Below, piece after piece: positions 40,477 through 44,694 of a stretch of DNA of 44,694 nucleotides. Made by a program: the position numbers and the translations under genes. The DNA lies in the NCBI RefSeq assembly GCF_000174415.1, contig NZ_ACJM01000020.1:1-44694 (forward strand), read 5' to 3'. Under the pieces are notes generated by a model. The model was given only the letters and a program-made list of their open reading frames with translations. It did not search any database and had not been told where the DNA came from. The stretch is from Dethiobacter alkaliphilus AHT 1 (GTDB lineage Bacteria; Bacillota; Dethiobacteria; Dethiobacterales; Dethiobacteraceae). The number at the start of each line of letters is the position of its first letter. Position 1 is the first letter of the stretch.

Positions 40477-40597
40477 AGGGAAAAACATGGCGGGCAATGA
40501 AATAGAGGATTATGATCAACGCAAACAGCCAGGCACCATATTTTATTGCTGAAGCTGCAAGGTCATTTTCACGGGAATCGTTTTTAAACTCACTCAT
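40457..40597 (-). CDS. 46-residue single-helix membrane microprotein
   Basis: A short protein with a polar, charged N-terminus (MSEFKNDSRENDLA) and one membrane helix (about 20-40). The start at 40597 is chosen for GAGGTGTAAAT upstream; the frame above it is unlikely to be coding. No family is recognised. Confidence 0.55.
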   Translation of the reverse strand: MSEFKNDSRENDLAASAIKYGAWLFALIIILYFIARHVFPFIQTLF

Positions 40598-40688
40598 ATT
40601 TACACCTCTTTTCTTTTTAGTGTGCTGCCAACAGGTGTTGATTATACTAAAGCGCCAGCAGCTATTGAAGTGCAAAGTGTGGGAATAT

Positions 40689-40711
40689 AAAAAGGCACCC
40701 GCAAGGGTGCC
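40689..40711 (-). terminator. Intrinsic terminator of the small membrane gene at 40721
   Basis: On the minus strand GGCACCC and GGGTGCC form a 7-bp stem with a TTGC loop, followed by TTTTTA. Confidence 0.88.
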
Positions 40712-40720
40712 CCTGTACTT

Positions 40721-40903
40721 TTAATCACTTTTTACGTCTGTATTGTTTTTGGCAAAGAGGATATAGGCGTTATAAATGGCTACGATGATACCGATTACCG
40801 TATTGTTGAGCAGCAAGAGGCCTGATGGTAAAATCGGCATAAAGTTCACAAAAGCCAGCCAGGCACCGACAATAATGTGAATCCAGTGAAACGTGGTCAT
40901 CAT
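40721..40903 (-). CDS. Small two-helix membrane protein, possibly SPW-repeat-like
   Basis: A 60-residue protein with two helices (about 5-25 and 30-50). WIHIIVGAWLAFVNFMP resembles the SPW repeat of small bacterial membrane proteins. The ATG at 40903 has GGAGG 9 bases upstream; the ATG at 40909 is too close to it. The function is unknown. Confidence 0.6.
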   Translation of the reverse strand: MMTTFHWIHIIVGAWLAFVNFMPILPSGLLLLNNTVIGIIVAIYNAYILFAKNNTDVKSD

Positions 40904-40967
40904 TTGCATTCACCTCCTTGTCTGTTAATCTGAGCTTTTTGACCGGGAACTATACAAAGTTCTGTGC

Positions 40968-41002
40968 AAAAAAAAATGATGATAGCAATCATCATTTTTT
41001 TT
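40968..41002. terminator. Bidirectional terminator after the TPR gene
   Basis: AAAAAATGATGAT and ATCATCATTTTTT form a long stem with a 2-base loop, with A-run and T-run on both sides. It overlaps the stop of the TPR gene. Confidence 0.82.
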
Positions 41003-41471
41003 CCGGTTCACTTTTGGCATATAGCCTTTCCAGTCTGGCGGGGAAATCTTCGCCGATGGTCTCTTCCAGACCATACCCCAGGGCCAATTCACACAAATCA
41101 ATGGCTTCCCGGATTTTCCCCTGTTCTTCATAGATTTCTGCCAGGACGGAGAAGGAAGGGAAGTAGGGAGTGGGGACCTGATGAAGGTATTCTATGGTCC
41201 AGGCTTCATGAAAATCGGGAAACAATTCGATGTCTTGTTTGCAAATTTGCACTAGCTGATCCAGGCGGTCTTCACCGCTTTGCATCATTTTCTGATAAAG
41301 TCGGATAAGCTTAACATAGGCGTAGTGCCTGTCCATGGGAGAAGAGGATTCTGCAGCTTTTAACAGCGATTCCTCCGCTTCAAGTGTCTTACCCTTCCTA
41401 ATCATTTTTTCTCCTCTGCGCCAGTGGTCCCGGGTACTGAGTGTTTTTGAGCCAAGTCGGAAACGGAACAA
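40992..41471 (-). CDS. TPR-repeat protein, unknown partner
   Basis: A 159-residue soluble protein with two to three tetratricopeptide-like helical repeats: EAEESLLKAAESSSPMDRHYAYVKLIRLYQK, FSVLAEIYEEQGKIREAIDLCELAL and a C-terminal capping helix. TPR proteins are binding scaffolds. The start is TTG at 41471 with TGGAGGG 6 bases upstream. It is divergent from the methyltransferase gene by 44 bases. Confidence 0.72.
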   Translation of the reverse strand: MFRFRLGSKTLSTRDHWRRGEKMIRKGKTLEAEESLLKAAESSSPMDRHYAYVKLIRLYQKMMQSGEDRLDQLVQICKQDIELFPDFHEAWTIEYLHQVPTPYFPSFSVLAEIYEEQGKIREAIDLCELALGYGLEETIGEDFPARLERLYAKSEPEKK

Positions 41472-41515
41472 GTTTATCCCTCCAGTAGTTAATCAATATA
41501 ATTTTAATAAACGGG

Positions 41516-42166
41516 GTGGCCGCTATCGCTATTCAATTAACAAGAACTGTTTTTCCCCTGCCGGGCAGGGACATCCAACTTGATGTGGTGGATGATGTGG
41601 AATCGTTGATTACCGATTTATCCGATGCAGACCTGGTTCCCTGTTGGGCGGAAATATGGCCTGCTGCCCGCTCTCTGGCGCGCTACGTCTGGGAGTATCT
41701 GCACCTGGAAGGACAAAGCGTTATGGAGTTGGGCAGTGGTTTGGGTCTGCCGGGAGCCGTGTGCGGGGTAAAGGGGGCGGATGTTACCTTCTCCGACTAC
41801 AATCAGGATGCGGTGGATTTGTCTGTACATAATGCTAAGATTAACGGCGTTGAAGCCACCGGTCATCTGGGCGATTGGCGAAACTTTGACCTAAAGCGCC
41901 GTTTTGACTGGATAATTGGCTCCGACGTATTTTATGATCCCAAACTAAACCCGTACGTGCTGGAAATCTACCGGCATAATTTGCAGGCCGGGGGGCAGTT
42001 GTTGCTCTCCCACCAGCGCAGGCAGCATACGTATGACTTTGTTGCTGCAGTAAAAGGAGACCTGGAACTGGAGGAAATTCGCCTTGATCTGGTGGAAAGA
42101 GATGAGGAATCTGTTTATGGGCAGTTTGTGGTGAGTATTCATCACCTGCGACCTGCAAACATTTAA
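41516..42166 (+). CDS. SAM-dependent methyltransferase, METTL21/Nnt1-like
   Basis: A 216-residue class I methyltransferase. Motif I is VMELGSGLGLPGAV, and the second strand ends DVTFSDYN. The motif DWIIGSDVFYDP is the post-II acidic motif of the family (PF10294-type), whose members mostly methylate lysine in proteins. The substrate in bacteria is unknown. The start is GTG at 41516, but the ribosome site is weak (ACGGG), so the start is uncertain. Its stop lies 1 base from that of the convergent GalT-like gene. Confidence 0.82.
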   Translation: MAAIAIQLTRTVFPLPGRDIQLDVVDDVESLITDLSDADLVPCWAEIWPAARSLARYVWEYLHLEGQSVMELGSGLGLPGAVCGVKGADVTFSDYNQDAVDLSVHNAKINGVEATGHLGDWRNFDLKRRFDWIIGSDVFYDPKLNPYVLEIYRHNLQAGGQLLLSHQRRQHTYDFVAAVKGDLELEEIRLDLVERDEESVYGQFVVSIHHLRPANI

Positions 42167-42167
42167 G

Positions 42168-43202
42168 TTAAGCGGTGAAGTAGGGTCGAATTAATTCAGC
42201 CGTTTCTTCCGGCCAGACCACACATACCGGCTGCTGCAGCATGATGTGGAAAAAGTTTGCATCCGGCGGGTAATACTTTCTGTTTAGGAAGGTGCGCGGT
42301 GAGAAGCGAACCACCAGCGGATACTCACTGTTTCTGTCCGGAGAAAAATGAATGGAGGCGTTAAAACTATAAACGCCTTTATCTTTGTAAAAAGTGAAGA
42401 GACGGCTAAGGCCTGCCACAAAATCATCCAGCAGTTTTTCTTTGAAGTGGGCTGGTGTGCAGGGGCGCGGCAAGATGGCCATTACATCACCCATAAAGCC
42501 CAGGGGCGCAAAAGGAACGAACCAGTGTAGCTCCCCTACTTGGGCCAAATACCGTTCTCCCCGCTTTTGTTCTTCAGTAAGATAATCCGGCCAGAAATGA
42601 TGGCCGGTTTCTTTTTTGTATCTGCTGAGAGCATGCAGATCGGAAAAAAAGACATTGCCCGGATCCCTGCTGCCGAAAACCTGAATATGGGCATGAACCA
42701 GCCCGCCACCGGATGGCGGCATATAGTTCCATCCCATAAAATAGTAGGGGATCTGCGGGTCATGTTTTTTTACCCGCTCCATAAATTCCGCAGCAAGCCC
42801 AAATGCATCCCGCAGCAGATTCACAGTCATATCTTCTATGGTAAGTACATGTTTTTCTGAGAGAACTACCAATCCGCTGTAGGTATCATAGGGCGCAATG
42901 TTGGCAATAAGGGTTGTGTCTCCCCGAACCAGTCGCCCTTCCGGAATAAGTTCTCTTGGGAAGATGGAAGTGGCCTGTTCCATTTGAGGTGGACAGAAGG
43001 GACAGTACCCCTTATTTTCACCATTATAGTCGTCATAATTGAGTTTTTGTGGACGGATGGCACCTATATGAGCCAGCCTGGTGGAACGGCCGGTCAGTGG
43101 GTCATAACGAAATTCCATGTTATCATGTGTTGTGCGTGCAAAGCCGATTCTGGGGTCCAGCAGATCTGCTGAAATTCTCTCTCTGCGAAAATGGATGGTC
43201 AT
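42168..43202 (-). CDS. Galactose-1-phosphate uridylyltransferase-like (HIT superfamily) protein
   Basis: A 344-residue nucleotidyltransferase. YCPFC holds the likely zinc cysteines, and HAHIQVFG the histidine triad-like active-site segment, where GalT has HPHPQ. The middle region FMGWNYMPPSGGG leads into it. It may be a UDP-glucose or ADP-sugar phosphorylase rather than a true GalT, since no other Leloir genes are near. The ATG at 43202 has AGGAGGAATTGC upstream; the longer frame to 43256 lacks a ribosome site. Confidence 0.8.
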   Translation of the reverse strand: MTIHFRRERISADLLDPRIGFARTTHDNMEFRYDPLTGRSTRLAHIGAIRPQKLNYDDYNGENKGYCPFCPPQMEQATSIFPRELIPEGRLVRGDTTLIANIAPYDTYSGLVVLSEKHVLTIEDMTVNLLRDAFGLAAEFMERVKKHDPQIPYYFMGWNYMPPSGGGLVHAHIQVFGSRDPGNVFFSDLHALSRYKKETGHHFWPDYLTEEQKRGERYLAQVGELHWFVPFAPLGFMGDVMAILPRPCTPAHFKEKLLDDFVAGLSRLFTFYKDKGVYSFNASIHFSPDRNSEYPLVVRFSPRTFLNRKYYPPDANFFHIMLQQPVCVVWPEETAELIRPYFTA

Positions 43203-43281
43203 GCAATTCCTCCTGTGCTGGCCGATGTTATTTTTTAATCTTACCCCAACCGGCAAAAGGGGTCAAGATTAAGGTGCGCTC

Positions 43282-43650
43282 TTAACGGGATGGCAGAGGT
43301 GGCTTCTGTTGGGGTTCCACAGCCTGGCGTTTGTTATTCTCCAGCCTGACAAATTGCAGGGGTTTTGTGGAAAGGACCAGTTCGTACGGATAGGTAAGGA
43401 TTTGAATCACCATCTCATCAGTTTTTGGCCCTTCAATCTTGTATTCCACCGTGTCCGGAAGTTGGGGGGCAGGCTTGGCTGTGACGCGATAACCGCCGCT
43501 GGGGCAGGGGCCGGCGGCGAGCAAATACACATTCTGACCGGCATGCGTGGTGGCAAAGACGCCGCTCTGGTATTTTGTAGATTCGGCCCAGTCCATAACT
43601 ACCTTTGGAACTCTGGTTTGGTTTCCTAAAACTATACTGTTTTTATTCAT
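43282..43650 (-). CDS. PrcB-like (protease complex subunit) domain protein
   Basis: A 122-residue protein resembling the PrcB C-terminal domain: GVFATTHAGQNVYLLAAGPCPSGGY is the core motif, followed by TVEYKIEGP. PrcB was named from the dentilisin protease complex. A proline-rich tail ends the protein. No signal peptide is seen, and the ribosome site is weak (TATGGT). It is divergent from the CAP gene. Confidence 0.65.
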   Translation of the reverse strand: MNKNSIVLGNQTRVPKVVMDWAESTKYQSGVFATTHAGQNVYLLAAGPCPSGGYRVTAKPAPQLPDTVEYKIEGPKTDEMVIQILTYPYELVLSTKPLQFVRLENNKRQAVEPQQKPPLPSR

Positions 43651-43765
43651 ACCATATATTATTTTGTATTGTCCAAAAACTTCCTGCCGGCTTTGGATAA
43701 ATTTTCGTTTATTCCCCGGATTCCCGCAAACACTATAACTATAGTCTTAGAAAAGGGGGAAAGAT

Positions 43766-44134
43766 ATGCGGGAGTTGATAAACGGCGAACGCCGGCAGGC
43801 CGGCTTGCCTCCGGTATTGCTGGATGAAGCATTGTGTGAGCTGGCTGCTTTAAAGGCAAAAGATATGCGGGACAACGGCTATTTTGGCCACCGTTCCGAT
43901 GGCCTGGGCACTATGCCCGAATTGGTGGAGGCTAGTCTTGGCAGTTGCTCCCGGATCGGTGAAAACCTGGCTATGAACTTTCCCGACGAATCATCGGTTC
44001 ACCGGGCCTGGATGAGCTCAGCCATGCATCGTAAAAACATTTTGGATGAAGGTTACCAGCGTTTCGGTTTTAGTTGGGTCGAGATGGGTGAGAAAGGGAG
44101 AATTTATGTCCAGGTGTTTACCGGTGAGCAGTGA
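43766..44134 (+). CDS. CAP (SCP-like) domain protein
   Basis: A 122-residue single-domain protein. It keeps the CAP fold hallmarks: a first helix INGERRQAGL, the His in GYFGHRSDG, GENLAMNF, and HRAWMSSAMHRKNIL with its HR motif. CAP proteins are common in spore coats and cell envelopes of Firmicutes, but this one has no signal peptide. AAAAGGGGGAAAG precedes the ATG. Confidence 0.85.
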   Translation: MRELINGERRQAGLPPVLLDEALCELAALKAKDMRDNGYFGHRSDGLGTMPELVEASLGSCSRIGENLAMNFPDESSVHRAWMSSAMHRKNILDEGYQRFGFSWVEMGEKGRIYVQVFTGEQ

Positions 44135-44163
44135 CCAAGGCAACTGAAAGGAGGCGGTCTGCT

Positions 44164-44694
44164 TTGAATCCGTTGAGACAGTTGTCCCGCCGGGTCATAA
44201 ACCGGATTGTCAGCGGCGCTACTCTGCGTGGACGGCGTGACATGGTGTCTGTGCTTCCCAGAGATGCAATCCAGGCTCTTGATGCGCCACTTTTTGTAAA
44301 GCCGGCCCAAACAAGGCAAATGACAGCACAGGAACGTGTGATAGGGGTGGAACTGGGTGGAGAAGCCAAGGCTTATCCGATAAATATTCTTTCTGTTCAT
44401 GAAATAGTAAACGATGTAATCGGTGGGGAACCGGTGGTAATCACCTGGTCACCTTTGAGTTTTTCTGCCATGGTCTATAGGCGGAGGGTGGTGGACCGGC
44501 CCCTTTTGTTTGGGGGATCCGGTGCCATTTTGCGCAATGTGCTGGTAATGTATGATCGGCAGACGGAAACATATTGGAATCAGCTTACAGGGGATGCGTT
44601 TGCCGGACCCCTGGCGGGAATCAGGCTGGAATCTCTGCCGAGCTTACTAACTTCCTGGGGTGGTTGGCTGCGTGCCTTCCCGGCATCACAGGTA
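44164..44694 (+). CDS. DUF3179 family protein, 3' end outside the window
   Basis: At least 177 residues, open to the window end. The segments AYPINILSVHEIVNDVIGG and LVMYDRQTETYWNQLTG match DUF3179. The usual YCPLC motif is ITWSPLSFSAMV here, so both cysteines are Ser. No signal peptide or lipobox is visible; the N-terminus is basic (LRQLSRRVINRIV). The start is TTG at 44164, with GGAGG 9 bases upstream. It follows the CAP gene by 29 bases, so the two are probably co-transcribed. The function is unknown. Confidence 0.78.
   Translation, partial: MNPLRQLSRRVINRIVSGATLRGRRDMVSVLPRDAIQALDAPLFVKPAQTRQMTAQERVIGVELGGEAKAYPINILSVHEIVNDVIGGEPVVITWSPLSFSAMVYRRRVVDRPLLFGGSGAILRNVLVMYDRQTETYWNQLTGDAFAGPLAGIRLESLPSLLTSWGGWLRAFPASQV

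Noticed and set aside
43205-43275. Hairpin TAATCTT...AAGATTA between the GalT-like and PrcB-like genes as a terminator
   Set aside because: The stem has mismatches and no T-tract follows on either strand.

Overview
The window looks like chromosomal DNA of a spore-forming, anaerobic Gram-positive bacterium of the Clostridia/Dethiobacteria type. The reasons are strong GGAGG ribosome sites with many TTG and GTG starts, a sporulation protein (YlbJ), several families common in Clostridia (DUF1540, DUF4321, the DUF421 plus DUF4363 pair, VanW, DegV), lipoproteins instead of outer-membrane proteins, and moderate GC. A haloalkaliphilic anaerobe related to Dethiobacter is my best guess, from gene content only. 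No tRNA, rRNA, CRISPR array or prophage was seen.

Layout. 1-852: the end of a decayed IS3-family insertion sequence. 901-5427: a small membrane protein, an L-threonine 3-dehydrogenase, an OFA-type MFS transporter and a VanW protein. 5703-9471: an NfeD protease with its stomatin partner, a metallophosphoesterase and a membrane protein. 10029-15223: an FMN-binding-type lipoprotein, a zinc-ribbon microprotein and a very large subtilisin-like protease. 15337-20239: an orphan HicB-like protein, a CoA-transferase, small conserved proteins, a pair of gate-domain membrane proteins and a polysaccharide deacetylase lipoprotein. 20386-25412: a large catalase, an MFS transporter and YlbJ. 25503-30600: an asparagine-synthetase homologue lacking its glutaminase cysteine, divergent from a four-gene osmoprotectant ABC transporter. 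30658-34749: small proteins, DegV and an aromatic amino acid decarboxylase. 34821-39632: a ferric-reductase-like flavoprotein, DUF421 and DUF4363 proteins, an FMN-binding protein and two tandem tetraheme cytochromes. 39748-44694: DUF166, small membrane proteins, a TPR protein, a methyltransferase, a GalT-like protein, PrcB-like and CAP proteins, and a DUF3179 protein cut by the window end.

How the genes fit together. The osmoprotectant transporter suits a salt-stressed habitat. The cytochromes, flavoproteins and ferric-reductase-like protein could form a membrane electron-transfer chain ending outside the cell. NfeD and stomatin form a known membrane quality-control pair.

Most notable observations. 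(1) A dispersed structured repeat occurs five times (5513, 9507, 9609, 36117, 36519). It always starts a few bases after an intrinsic terminator and lies in the same orientation as the flanking genes; three copies show compensatory base changes in a closing stem. (2) The osmoprotectant-binding protein at 29659-30600 is circularly permuted: its two halves are in the opposite order from the usual family. (3) The AsnB homologue has Ser in place of the N-terminal Cys nucleophile. (4) The 1227-residue subtilisin has three N-terminal repeats and a degenerate vWA-like domain, with no signal peptide.
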